Positions 1 to 7,848 of a DNA stretch of 36,888 nucleotides are shown in pieces. Under the pieces are notes generated by a model, which was not told where the DNA came from, did no database searches, and saw nothing but the letters and a program-made list of their open reading frames with translations. The stretch spans positions 1 to 36,888 of the forward strand of contig NZ_JAHDTH010000060.1 in the NCBI RefSeq assembly GCF_018531445.1. Direction: 5' to 3'. Source of the DNA: Pseudonocardia lacus (lineage in GTDB: Bacteria; Actinomycetota; Actinomycetes; Mycobacteriales; Pseudonocardiaceae). The position numbers and the translations under genes were made by a program. Numbering within the stretch: the stretch's first letter is position 1; each line of letters opens with the position of its first letter.

Positions 1-849
1 CGCGCCGGCGTGGTCGTCGACGCCGGGGGTGCCGGGCAGCCGCTGCGCAGACCGGCCGGCCGGGTGGTGACCGCCGACCAGACCGCGTACGGCGTGGTCG
101 TGCCGGCGGAGGCGGCCGCACCGCTGGTGGCGCCGGGCGAGGCGCTGTTCATGGACTGGCGGCCCGACCACGGCCGGGGTGGCTGGCCGAGCTTCCTGTA
201 CGGGGTGCCGCTGGACGGGTCGCGGGTGCTGCTGGAGGAGACGTCGCTGGCCCGCCGGCCCGGGCTCGGGCTGCCCGAGCTGCGCGAGCGGCTGCACGCG
301 CGCCTGGCCCACCACGGCGTGCCGGTCGCGGCCGACGCCGAGGTCGAGCGGGTGCGGTTCCCGGTGGACGTCGGGCGCCACCGCGGCGCGGGGGTGCTCG
401 GGTTCGGCGCCGCGGCCCCGCTGGTGCACCCGGCCAGCGGGTTCAGCGTGGCCGGCGCGCTGGCACTGGCCCCCCGGGTGGCCGGGGCACTGGCCGGGCA
501 CCTGCCCGACCACCCCGACCGGGCCCTCGCCGCGGCCCGCGCCGTCGTGTGGCCGGCCGGGGCGCGGGCGGTGCACCGGTTCCGCCGGATCGGGCTGGAG
601 GCGCTGCTGCGGATGCCGCCCGCGGACGTACCGGTCTTCTTCGAGCGCTTCTTCGCGCTGCCCGAGCACCACCGCTGGAACTACCTGACCGCCCGCGAGG
701 ACCTGCGCGCCACCGCGGCCACGATGACCGCCCTGTTCGCCCGGGCCGAGTGGCGGCTGCGGCTGCGGCTCGTGCTGCCCGCCCTGCTGCCGCCCGCGGC
801 ACCGTTGGAGCCCCCGCTGCCTCCGCGGCCGACCAGCCTGTCCCGCTAG
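1..849 (+). CDS. Lycopene cyclase, 5'-truncated by window edge
   Basis: C-terminal 282 codons of a lycopene beta-cyclase of the CrtY/CrtL flavoprotein type, which cyclises the ends of lycopene in carotenoid synthesis. The reading frame is open from base 1, so the true start and the N-terminal dinucleotide-binding motif lie outside the window. Family signatures visible are DQTAYGVVV, ALFMDWR, SFLYGVPL and LLEETSLARRPG, which is the usual order in the second half of these enzymes. The C-terminal region has the expected RFFALPEHHRWNYL-type segment. No other carotenoid gene is present in the window. The stop codon is followed by 326 bp without a gene. Family assignment is confident; the exact cyclisation specificity (beta or other) is not determined by what is visible. 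Confidence 0.87.
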   Translation, partial: RAGVVVDAGGAGQPLRRPAGRVVTADQTAYGVVVPAEAAAPLVAPGEALFMDWRPDHGRGGWPSFLYGVPLDGSRVLLEETSLARRPGLGLPELRERLHARLAHHGVPVAADAEVERVRFPVDVGRHRGAGVLGFGAAAPLVHPASGFSVAGALALAPRVAGALAGHLPDHPDRALAAARAVVWPAGARAVHRFRRIGLEALLRMPPADVPVFFERFFALPEHHRWNYLTAREDLRATAATMTALFARAEWRLRLRLVLPALLPPAAPLEPPLPPRPTSLSR

Positions 850-919
850 ACCGGGCCGCCGGTGGGGTCTGGTGTCTGGTGGCCTCCGGCGTTCGTGAGG
901 GGCCGGTGATCCGGTCGTC

Positions 920-1005
920 TCGCAGCGTTGGGTGGGTCTTCGCAGCCCGCCGGCGCGCTGCGACAACCCAGCCAGCGCTGCGACACCCACCCGGCGCTGC
1001 GAGGA
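920..1005 (+). repeat. Palindromic heptamer-array repeat, copy A
   Basis: Five heptamers start at 920 and 940 (TCGCAGC) and at 957, 977 and 996 (GCTGCGA). Spacing is 20, 17, 20 and 19 bp. Left-half spacers contain GGGTGGGT and right-half spacers contain ACCCAGCC, so the halves can pair into a long hairpin. The same array occurs at 5734-5816 (reverse orientation) and 18414-18517. It sits in the 326-bp gap 850-1175, where I see nothing else except the promoter of the following gene. Confidence 0.85.
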
Positions 1006-1162
1006 CGCGGGGGAGCCGCGCTCGCTCTGGGTGCAGGCGGGCGGGGCGGCGGTGCGGTCGGCGGCCGCCGATCCGCGGTCGGGCCAGGCCGCCTGGGCAG
1101 TTCGGCGGAGCCTGATGTGCTGACTTTGCCACTCAGCGGCCTCCGTCCGGAGTCGGCACGGC

Positions 1163-1168
1163 TAGGGT
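1163..1168 (+). promoter_or_regulatory. -10 box (TAGGGT), leaderless start
   Basis: TAGGGT lies exactly 7 nt before the GTG at 1176 and there is no Shine-Dalgarno sequence. The same geometry recurs at 8494, 11202, 19511 and 29712, which suggests a leaderless mRNA. Confidence 0.5.
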
Positions 1169-1175
1169 CGTTCCC

Positions 1176-1556
1176 GTGGAGGACGCGGAGCGCGAACGCG
1201 CTGTGACGTTGCGCGTCGAGCACGGCGGCTACGTCCGCTGCGATTGGCGGCGCGGCACCCGGATCACCGGTGAGCTGGCCCGGGCCGCCATCAAACGCCT
1301 CGACGAGCTCGCCGACGGGCGCAAGCGCCCGCTGCTGGTCGACATGCGCGGTACCGCCAGCCTGACCCGCGAGGGCCGGCAGGCGTTCGCCGAGGAATGC
1401 TCGGCGTCGAGAATCGCGCTGCTCGGCGAGTCGGCGGTCGACCGGGTGATCGCCAACTTCACGCTCAGCGTGATCGTGATGGCCATGCCGACCCGGTACT
1501 TCACCTCCGAGCCCGCGGCGCTGGCGTGGTTGATCGGTGACGACGCCCCCGCCTGA
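1176..1556 (+). CDS. STAS/SEC14-like (DUF7793-type) protein
   Basis: A 126-residue cytoplasmic protein. The stretch LLVDMRGTASLTREGRQAF followed by VDRVIANF and MPTRYFTSEPAALAWL matches a small actinobacterial family annotated as STAS/SEC14-like or DUF7793, whose exact biochemical role is unknown to me. No membrane segment or signal peptide is present. The GTG start at 1176 is supported by a -10 box 7 nt upstream. The gene overlaps the start of the downstream GGDEF-EAL gene by 20 bp, so the two are probably co-translated. STAS-like domains often act as regulatory partners, so a role in controlling the c-di-GMP enzyme is a reasonable inference but not shown by the sequence. Confidence 0.75.
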   Translation: MEDAERERAVTLRVEHGGYVRCDWRRGTRITGELARAAIKRLDELADGRKRPLLVDMRGTASLTREGRQAFAEECSASRIALLGESAVDRVIANFTLSVIVMAMPTRYFTSEPAALAWLIGDDAPA

Positions 1557-3171
1557 GGCCTCCGACGACGCCGACACCCGCCTCGACCAGCTGGTCGGGC
1601 TGGTCGTGGCGCTCGCATCGGGCAACCTCGGCGCCCGCATGGAGCCCTCGCCGGCCAACGACCGGATCGACGCGGTCACCGTCGGGCTCACCATGCTGGC
1701 CGAGGAGCTGCAGGTGCTCACCGAGGACATGGAGCTGCGCGTCGCGGAACGAACACGCCAGGTCGCCGACGCCCACCGCCAGCTGGAGCGCCTGGCCCTC
1801 TACGACCAGCTGACCGGACTGGCCAACCGCACCCTGCTGACCGCCCGGCTCGACCGCGCCGTGGCCCGCGCCGAGCGCCGGGGCGGGCCGCCCGCCGTGC
1901 TGGTGCTCGACCTCGACGGGTTCAAGGTCGTCAACGACAGCTTCGGCCACGGCGTGGGCGACCTCCTGCTGATCGAGGTGGCCGACCGGCTGCGCGGCAT
2001 CGTGCGCGACATCGACACGGTCGCCCGCCTCGGCGGCGACGAGTTCGCCGTGGTGATCTCGCACGCCACCCTGGACCAGGTCGTCGAGGTGGCCACCCGC
2101 ATCCAGCAGGCGCTGGCGCGCCCGGTGCAGGCCGGTGCGCAGCAGTGCTGGGTCGGCACCAGCATCGGCATCCGGCTGGCCGAGCCGAACCTGTCGGCGG
2201 AGACCCTGCTGCGCGACGCCGACACCGCGATGTACGTGGCCAAGGGCCGCGGCCGCGGCGGGATCGAGTTCTTCGAGTCCGCGATGCACGCCACGGCGCT
2301 GCGCCGGGTCCGGGTGGCAGAGGAGCTGCGCGCCGCCATCGCCGACGGCCAGCTGCAGATGCGCTACCAGCCGATCGTCGAGTTGTCCGGCGGGCGGATC
2401 GCCGGGGTCGAGGCGCTGGTGCGCTGGCAGCACCCGGTGCGCGGGCTGCTGACCCCCGACCAGTTCATCTCCGTCGCCGAGGACACCGGGCTGGTGGTCC
2501 CGCTGGACGCGTGGGTGCTCGACACCGCGATCGCGCAGGCGGCGAAGTGGCGCTCGACGGTGCTGGGCACGAGCGACTTCGGCATGCACGTCAACATCTC
2601 GCCGCTGGAGCTGCGCTCCCCCGCGTTCGCCGACGACGTCCTGGAGCGGCTGGGCCGCAGCGGCGCCGTGGCCGGCGACCTGATGCTGGAGGTCACCGAG
2701 ACCCAGCTGATGGGCGAGGACGCGCAGACCGCGCGGGCCCTGGAGAAGCTGCGCGCCGCCGGGGTCGGCGTCGCCATCGACGACTTCGGCTCGGGCTACT
2801 CCTCGATGGGCTACATGCGCCGCCAGTTCGTCGACGTCATCAAGATCGACCGGTCGTTGATCGCCGAGCTGGACAGCGACCCGCAGCAGCACCGGGTCGC
2901 CGCGGCGATCCTCGGGCTGGTGGACGCGTTCGGGCTGACCGCCGTCGCCGAGGGCGTGGAGACCCCCGCCCAGGCGGCCCGGCTGCACGCGCTGGGCTGC
3001 CGCTTCGGGCAGGGCTTCCTGTGGGGGCGCCCGGTCCGCGCCCGCACGATGACCGACCTGCTGCGCCGCTCGATCGACGCGCCGGGGGGCCGGGTTCAGC
3101 GCCCGGTCCGCCCCGGGACCGGCAGGTCGTCGACGATGCCCGGGTCGAGCGCGGGCGGGCGGGGGCCGTAG
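1537..3171 (+). CDS. GGDEF-EAL bifunctional c-di-GMP protein
   Basis: A 544-residue soluble protein with a short helical/coiled-coil N-terminus (about residues 10-85), a GGDEF domain and an EAL domain. The diguanylate cyclase motif GGDEF is intact at residues 166-170. The phosphodiesterase motif EAL is at 292-294, and the catalytic DDFGSGYSS loop begins at D415. Both active sites look complete, so the protein could make and break cyclic di-GMP; which activity dominates cannot be told. There is no transmembrane sensor, so input may come from the STAS-like partner whose gene overlaps this start. The GTG start at 1537 is chosen for that coupling. The last 76 bp overlap the 3' end of the convergent monooxygenase gene. 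Confidence 0.93.
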   Translation: MTTPPPEASDDADTRLDQLVGLVVALASGNLGARMEPSPANDRIDAVTVGLTMLAEELQVLTEDMELRVAERTRQVADAHRQLERLALYDQLTGLANRTLLTARLDRAVARAERRGGPPAVLVLDLDGFKVVNDSFGHGVGDLLLIEVADRLRGIVRDIDTVARLGGDEFAVVISHATLDQVVEVATRIQQALARPVQAGAQQCWVGTSIGIRLAEPNLSAETLLRDADTAMYVAKGRGRGGIEFFESAMHATALRRVRVAEELRAAIADGQLQMRYQPIVELSGGRIAGVEALVRWQHPVRGLLTPDQFISVAEDTGLVVPLDAWVLDTAIAQAAKWRSTVLGTSDFGMHVNISPLELRSPAFADDVLERLGRSGAVAGDLMLEVTETQLMGEDAQTARALEKLRAAGVGVAIDDFGSGYSSMGYMRRQFVDVIKIDRSLIAELDSDPQQHRVAAAILGLVDAFGLTAVAEGVETPAQAARLHALGCRFGQGFLWGRPVRARTMTDLLRRSIDAPGGRVQRPVRPGTGRSSTMPGSSAGGRGP

Positions 3172-4343
3172 GCGTTGGAGCGGGCCGAGCGCCGCTGCAC
3201 CGCCGGCAGCGCGAGCAGCGGGCGCAGGAACCGCGGCGGCGCGACGACCCGGCCGCGTTCGCGGGCGCGGGCCAGCGACCGCTCGGTGCGGACCTGGTCG
3301 GCCTGCACCTGCGCGATCGCCGGCGCGCGCTCGGCCTCGACGCGGGCGAGGTCGGCGTCCTCCACCGCGCCGCGGCGCAGCGCGGGCACGAGGGCGTTCG
3401 CCGCGGTGACGGCGTCCTGCACGGCCATCAGGATGCCGTTGCCGCCGACCGGGGAGATCACGTGCGCGGCGTCGCCGATGAGCAGCAGGCCGGGGCGGTG
3501 CCAGCGCGAGACGGCGGAGATGTCGACCGACAGCAGGCTGGTCTGGTTGAAGTCGGTGAGCAGGCCGGCCCGGTCGGCCAGCCACGGCACGTGGGTGCGC
3601 AGGAAGTCCTGCACGACCTCGACGCCGGCCTCGCGGGCCGCGGCGTATCCGCCCTTGGGGATGCCCAGGCCGATCCGCCAGTGGTCGGCCGCGCCGAGCA
3701 TCCCGACGTAGCGCCCCGGCCCGCAGTAGAGGTCCAGGTCGGCTTCGGCGGGGTCGGCGGGCAGCCGCGGCAGCCGGAACCAGATCAGGTCGGTGGTGGC
3801 GCCCAGGCTGGTGGTCGGCAGGTCGGCGAGGCGGCGCACGGTCGAGTAACGCCCGTCGGCGCCGACGACCAGCGACGTGGCCAGCTCGGCCTCCCCGTCG
3901 CCGTCGCGGTAGCGCACGCCCCGCACCCGGCCGTCCGGTCCGGTCAGCAGCCCGGTGACCTTGGTGGAGGTGCGCAGCCGGAAGCCGGGGAACTCCGCGG
4001 CCCGGCGCACCAGGAAGTCGATCAGCAGCGCCTGCGGCATGATCGCGACGTAGTTGAACGGGGTGCGCAGGCGCGCGTAGCTGGCCGCGGTGACCACGCC
4101 GTGCGGGGTGTGGAAGCGGAAGCCGTCGGCCTTGCGGTGCGGGAGGCGCAGCACCTCGTCGGCCAGGCCGAGCTGGTCGAGCAGCTCCATCGTGTACGGG
4201 TGCAGCGAGTCGCCGCGGTACTCGCGCTCGAAGTCGGCCCGCGACTCGAACAGCGTCACCGCGACGCCCGCCCGGGCCAGCAGGTACCCCAGCAGGGCGC
4301 CGCCGGGCCCGCCGCCGACGACGGCGACCGGGTCGGCGCTCAT
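3096..4343 (-). CDS. FAD-dependent monooxygenase (PHBH family)
   Basis: A 415-residue class A flavoprotein hydroxylase. It has the N-terminal FAD-binding GGGPGG fingerprint (residues 9-14), the mid-protein DG motif in VVGADGRYSTVRR and the second FAD motif GDAAHVISPVGGNG. These enzymes use NAD(P)H and O2 to hydroxylate aromatic or polyketide-like substrates; the substrate here is unknown. The ATG at 4343 overlaps the TGA of the upstream nitroreductase gene as ATGA, indicating one operon. The divergent MarR gene probably controls the pair, a common arrangement for small-molecule detoxification or catabolism. The 3' end overlaps the convergent GGDEF-EAL gene by 76 bp. Confidence 0.9.
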   Translation of the reverse strand: MSADPVAVVGGGPGGALLGYLLARAGVAVTLFESRADFEREYRGDSLHPYTMELLDQLGLADEVLRLPHRKADGFRFHTPHGVVTAASYARLRTPFNYVAIMPQALLIDFLVRRAAEFPGFRLRTSTKVTGLLTGPDGRVRGVRYRDGDGEAELATSLVVGADGRYSTVRRLADLPTTSLGATTDLIWFRLPRLPADPAEADLDLYCGPGRYVGMLGAADHWRIGLGIPKGGYAAAREAGVEVVQDFLRTHVPWLADRAGLLTDFNQTSLLSVDISAVSRWHRPGLLLIGDAAHVISPVGGNGILMAVQDAVTAANALVPALRRGAVEDADLARVEAERAPAIAQVQADQVRTERSLARARERGRVVAPPRFLRPLLALPAVQRRSARSNAYGPRPPALDPGIVDDLPVPGRTGR

Positions 4344-4804
4344 GCCGGGGCTCCGGTGACCTCGAAGACGGCCATCCGGTCGAGGACGGCTTCGACCTCC
4401 TCGATGGGCGCGTCGTCGCCGAACGGGAACGCGGCCCGCACCGGACCGGTCGTGGCCGCCGCGTACGCGGCGACGACCCGGGCCGCGGGGCGCCCGTCGG
4501 TGCGGGTGACGGCGATCTCCTCGACGTCGCCGCCCGCCCCGCCCTCGATGCCGCCGTGCGGGTGCGCGTCGAGGTTGGCCACCCAGTCGCGGCGGGCGTC
4601 GGGGGCGACCAGGTAGCGGCGTCCGTCGTGGTGGACGACGGCCAGCGGCGTCGACCGCTGCTGGCCGGAGGCGCGTCCGGTGGTGTGCAGCACCCGCAGC
4701 TCGTAGGTGTCGGCGACGAGCGGGGGCGGTGCCCCGCCGCGCAGCCGTTCGACCATCGCCCGGTTCATCTCCCGGAACCGGGCGGCATCCGCACCTCTGG
4801 TCAT
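4340..4804 (-). CDS. F420-type nitroreductase (DDN/DUF385 family)
   Basis: A 154-residue member of the deazaflavin-dependent nitroreductase family, a split beta-barrel that binds coenzyme F420 in actinobacteria. Recognisable segments are LHTTGRASGQQRSTPL, YLVAPDARRDWVANL and AHPHG, in the usual order. The ATG at 4804 is preferred because GGAG lies a few bases upstream; a GTG at 4816 is an in-frame alternative adding four residues. Translation is probably coupled to the monooxygenase by the 4-bp ATGA overlap. The physiological substrate is unknown; quinones, nitro compounds and other electrophiles are known for relatives. Confidence 0.87.
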   Translation of the reverse strand: MTRGADAARFREMNRAMVERLRGGAPPPLVADTYELRVLHTTGRASGQQRSTPLAVVHHDGRRYLVAPDARRDWVANLDAHPHGGIEGGAGGDVEEIAVTRTDGRPAARVVAAYAAATTGPVRAAFPFGDDAPIEEVEAVLDRMAVFEVTGAPA

Positions 4805-4838
4805 GCTGTGCTCCACATCGCTGGAAATCGGGCAGTTC

Positions 4839-4853
4839 GCTAGACAGTCTAGC
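4839..4853. promoter_or_regulatory. Inverted repeat, likely MarR operator
   Basis: GCTAGACAGTCTAGC is a perfect 7-bp inverted repeat around a single A. It lies midway in the 73-bp divergent gap between the nitroreductase and MarR genes, where a MarR dimer could shut both promoters. Confidence 0.55.
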
Positions 4854-4865
4854 TACTTCTGTGAC

Positions 4866-4871
4866 TAAGGT
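4866..4871 (+). promoter_or_regulatory. Possible -10 box (TAAGGT) of marR
   Basis: TAAGGT ends 6 nt before the ATG at 4878, compatible with a leaderless transcript. The overlapping AAGGTGG could alternatively act as a Shine-Dalgarno sequence. Confidence 0.35.
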
Positions 4872-4877
4872 GGCGTC

Positions 4878-5408
4878 ATGTCCTCGTCGCAGACGCCTGA
4901 CGGCATCGCGCTCGACACCGGCGTCGGCACGAACGGCACCACGCACGCCACCACGGACGGCGGGCCGGACGTCGCGAACGCGCTGCGGGTGCTGCTGTCC
5001 CGCACCCACGACGTCGAGGCGGCGCTCGCGCGCCGGCTCGGCCTGGGCGTCAGCGACGTCATCGCGCTGCAGCACCTGGTCGACGGCGCCGCCCTGGGTC
5101 CCGTCGACCTCGCCCACCTGCTGCGCATGCGCTCGGCCTCGGCCACCGCGCTGGTCGACCGGCTGCAGTCGGCCGGGCACGTGCGCCGCGTCCGCCACCC
5201 CACCGACGGCCGCCGCGTCGTGCTCGCGCTCACCGACAGCGCCCGCGCCGAGGCCGGCGCCGCCCTCGCCCCGATGCTCGGCGCGCTCGGCGCGGTGATC
5301 GCCGACTTCACCCCCGACGAGCAGCGCAGCATCGCCCGCTTCCTGCACCGGGCGACCGAGGCCATGACGGCGTTCGCCGCCGACCCGCCGGCCCCGGACG
5401 TCGGGTAG
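4878..5408 (+). CDS. MarR-family transcriptional regulator
   Basis: A 176-residue winged-helix regulator. After a non-conserved N-terminus of about 35 residues come the helix-turn-helix region (VDLAHLLRMRSASATALVDRL) and the wing with RHPTDGRRVVLALT, the hallmark of MarR proteins. It is divergent from the nitroreductase-monooxygenase operon and shares with it a 73-bp gap holding a perfect inverted repeat, so it most likely represses that operon and itself and is released by a small-molecule ligand. The ligand cannot be inferred. The ATG at 4878 is supported by the adjacent -10 or ribosome-binding sequence. Confidence 0.88.
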   Translation: MSSSQTPDGIALDTGVGTNGTTHATTDGGPDVANALRVLLSRTHDVEAALARRLGLGVSDVIALQHLVDGAALGPVDLAHLLRMRSASATALVDRLQSAGHVRRVRHPTDGRRVVLALTDSARAEAGAALAPMLGALGAVIADFTPDEQRSIARFLHRATEAMTAFAADPPAPDVG

Positions 5409-5427
5409 CAGCGCTGGACGACGCGGG

Positions 5428-5666
5428 TCAGCGCGCACGGGCGTTGCCGTCATCGCACCTCGAGCCCACCCACCAACGCACCGAGCGCACGGACGTGGCC
5501 GGCCGACCGAGCACCGCCTCCAGCGTCGGGTCGGTGACGGCGAACTCGCCCCGCCGCGCCGCCCGGAACATGCCCAGCGTGAACTCGGCCGCGTCCGCCG
5601 GCATCCCCCGTCCGATCACGCGGGCCTTCCACTCCTCGTCGTCGACGACGACCCGTGTGACGGGGC
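5428..5666 (-). pseudogene. C-terminal remnant of an NmrA-like SDR
   Basis: On the minus strand the stretch DDEEWKARVIGRGMPADAAE followed by MFRAARRGEFAVTDPTLEAV and LGRPATS resembles the C-terminal end of NAD(P)H-binding NmrA-like or atypical SDR oxidoreductases. The N-terminal Rossmann domain, normally about 200 residues, is missing: upstream the frame runs straight into repeat copy B. The tail after LGRPATSVRSV also looks non-native. I read it as a decayed fragment, not a functional gene. It is convergent with the MarR gene. The truncation point lies about 30 bp from the boundary of the repeat. Confidence 0.6.
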
Positions 5667-5696
5667 GACCGGTGCTGTCTCCGAGAACACCCCGTG

Positions 5697-5816
5697 GCCG
5701 CTTCGCGGCCGGGTGGGGGCGGGGTGGGTGTCCTCGCAGCGCCGGGTGTGTGCCGCAGCGCTGGCTGGGTCGTCGCAGCGCGCCGGCGGGCTGCGAAGGC
5801 ACCGCTGGGTCTGCGA
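5697..5816 (-). repeat. Palindromic heptamer-array repeat, copy B
   Basis: Reverse-oriented copy. Heptamers start at 5734 (TCGCAGC), 5753 (CCGCAGC variant), 5773 (TCGCAGC), 5790 (GCTGCGA) and 5810 (TCTGCGA variant), spaced 19, 20, 17 and 20 bp. The GCCGC-TTC-GCGGC hairpin at 5697-5709 is shared with copy C (18564-18576), so the element extends beyond the array. The remaining gap to the oxidase gene, 5817-5898, holds nothing I can identify. Confidence 0.82.
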
Positions 5817-5898
5817 GGAGCCTGAATCACATGATCGACTGGGCCGGGAGGTCGACTGTGCACACCCGGTGGCCGGCCGCCTCCAGGTCCGTCGACGC

Positions 5899-7848
5899 TC
5901 AGCCCACCGCCGCGAGGTCGTCGGCGAGGGCGTCGCCGTCGCGCTGGGCCTCGGCATCGGCGCCCAGCATCGCCGCGGCCAGCCACGGCTCGGGGATGCC
6001 GAAGCCGTCGACGAGCGCCCCGGCGTGCGGGCGCAGCTCGGCGCACAGGGCGTTGACCGCGGTGGTGAGCGTCTTGGCCCGGCCGGCGGTGAGGTAGCCG
6101 TGCTCGACGAACCACGCCCGGTCGGCCTCCAGGCGCGTCAGCGCGTGCAGCGAGCAGAGCCGGTCCAGGACCGCGCGCGCCGCCGGGTCCTCGGTGCGCT
6201 CGACGGCGGCGGCGAACGCGTCGAGCACCAGCCGGTCGACGTAGGCCCGCGCGGCCTGCAGCAGGTGGTCCTGGGCGCCGTTGAACACCGCGAACCGGTC
6301 GGCGCCGGGTGCCAGCGCCTTGCGCATCCGCCGGGCGGCGCCGGCGAGCAGGTGCTCCTCGCAGGCCCGCAGCAGTCGCCGCTGGTGGGCGCGCTCGCGC
6401 AGGTCGCCGCGGCTGAGCAGGGTGCGCAGCCCGGTCCGCTCGGCGACGGTGTCGACGGCCAGCCCGGCGGCGAAGCCGACCTTGCGGACCGGGTCGAGGC
6501 GGCCGACCCGGCGGGCGTAGTCCGACAGCAGCGTCTTGGCCACCAGCTGCAGCAGGACGGTGTTGTCGCCCTCGAACGTGGTGAAGACGTCGGTGTCGGC
6601 CTTGAGCTGGGGCAGCTGGTTCTCGGCGAGGTAGCCGGCGCCGCCGCAGGCCTCCCGGCAGGTCTGGATGGTCGCCGTGGCGTGCCACGTGCCGACCGCC
6701 TTGATCCCGGCGGCGCGGGTCTCCAGGTCGCGCTGGGCCGCCTCGTCCGGCTGGTCCCCGTCGGGGGCCTGCAGGTCGTGCATGCGCTCGACCAGGTCCT
6801 CCTGGGCGAACTGCAGGGCGTAGGTGGTGGCCAGCGCCGGCAGCAGCTTGCGCTGGTGCACGAGGTAGTCCAGCAGGACGACCTCGTCGCCGGTGGTCGG
6901 GTCGGTGAACTGGCGGCGCAGCTCGCCGTAGCGCACCGCGAGCGCGAGCGCCTTCTGGGTGGCCGCGCCGGCGCCGCCCGCGACGCTGATCCGCCCGCGC
7001 ACGAGCGTGCCGAGCATCGTGAAGAACCGCCGCGTGCCGCCGGTGATGGGGCTGGAGTACGTGCCGTCCGCGGCGACCTGGCCGTAGCGGTCGAGCAGGT
7101 TCTCCCGCGGCACCCGCACGGAGTCGAACACGATCCGGCCGTTGTCGACGCCGTTGAGCCCGGCCTTGCGCCCGCAGTCGGAGATCGTGACGCCGGGCAG
7201 CGCGGCGCCGGCCCCGTCGCGGATCGGGACGAGCAGGGCGTGCACGCCGTGGTTCTCCCCCCGGGTGACCAGCTGGGCGAACACCACGGCCAGCCGGCCG
7301 TCGCGGGCGGCGTTGCCGATGTAGTCCTTGCGGGCGGCCGCGTCCGGGGTGTGCACGACGAACTCGCCGGCGTCCGGGTCGTAGGTGGCGGTGGTGCGCA
7401 GGTTCGCCACGTCGGAGCCGTGCCCGGTCTCGGTCATCGCGAAGCAGCCCGGCAGCGCGCCGGTGATGATCTGCTCCAGGTACCGGGCGTGGTGGCGCTC
7501 GGTACCCAGCGCCTGCACGGCCCCGCCGAACAGCCCCCACTGCACGCCCGCCTTGACCAGCAGCGACAGGTCGCCGTAGCCGAGCATCTGGAAGCCGGTC
7601 ACGACACCGCCGACGTCGCCGCGCCCGCCGCGGGCCTCGTCGAAGCCGGTGCGGGGGCGCCCGCTGTCGGCGATCAGCCGCATCCCGTGCGCGACGCGGT
7701 CGCGGTGCTGCTCGGTGGTCAGGTCGGGGTCGGGCAGCAGGCGCTGCTCCCCCAGCTGCGCGCGGACCTCCTGGCGGACCTCCGCCCAGCGCCCGTCCAG
7801 GGCGCGGCGGAGGGCGGTGGCCAGTGCGGTGGCATCGGGAGCGCTCAT
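5899..7848 (-). CDS. Acyl-CoA oxidase/dehydrogenase (ACOX-like)
   Basis: A 649-residue flavoenzyme of the acyl-CoA dehydrogenase superfamily, closer to the peroxisomal acyl-CoA oxidase branch than to short FadE enzymes. Supporting features are the length, the FAD/substrate segment CFAMTETGHGSDVANLRTTA, and GGAGYLAENQLPQLKADTDV followed by TFEGDNTVLLQLVAK. The catalytic glutamate is predicted at E426 in TFEGDN. It would introduce the trans-2 double bond into acyl-CoA, with O2 or an electron-transfer flavoprotein as acceptor. The ATG at 7848 is preceded by AAGGAAG, and ATGA overlap with the upstream tetR stop indicates one transcript. The thiolase, FabG-like and MaoC genes diverge from this pair, forming a beta-oxidation neighbourhood. 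Confidence 0.88.
   Translation of the reverse strand: MSAPDATALATALRRALDGRWAEVRQEVRAQLGEQRLLPDPDLTTEQHRDRVAHGMRLIADSGRPRTGFDEARGGRGDVGGVVTGFQMLGYGDLSLLVKAGVQWGLFGGAVQALGTERHHARYLEQIITGALPGCFAMTETGHGSDVANLRTTATYDPDAGEFVVHTPDAAARKDYIGNAARDGRLAVVFAQLVTRGENHGVHALLVPIRDGAGAALPGVTISDCGRKAGLNGVDNGRIVFDSVRVPRENLLDRYGQVAADGTYSSPITGGTRRFFTMLGTLVRGRISVAGGAGAATQKALALAVRYGELRRQFTDPTTGDEVVLLDYLVHQRKLLPALATTYALQFAQEDLVERMHDLQAPDGDQPDEAAQRDLETRAAGIKAVGTWHATATIQTCREACGGAGYLAENQLPQLKADTDVFTTFEGDNTVLLQLVAKTLLSDYARRVGRLDPVRKVGFAAGLAVDTVAERTGLRTLLSRGDLRERAHQRRLLRACEEHLLAGAARRMRKALAPGADRFAVFNGAQDHLLQAARAYVDRLVLDAFAAAVERTEDPAARAVLDRLCSLHALTRLEADRAWFVEHGYLTAGRAKTLTTAVNALCAELRPHAGALVDGFGIPEPWLAAAMLGADAEAQRDGDALADDLAAVG

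Noticed and set aside
920..1005. CRISPR-like reading of the regularly spaced heptamers
   Set aside because: The repeats are only 7 bp, switch orientation at the centre, and the spacers are themselves conserved between copies; no cas gene is present.
2145..4616. Plus-strand open frame of 823 codons crossing the GGDEF-EAL and monooxygenase genes
   Set aside because: It spans the ends of two convergent real genes and has no domain; it is a GC-driven shadow frame.
5428..5802. Intact small minus-strand gene of 124 codons
   Set aside because: Its first 40 or so residues are translated from repeat copy B, and the rest is only a C-terminal SDR fragment, so it is listed as a pseudogene.
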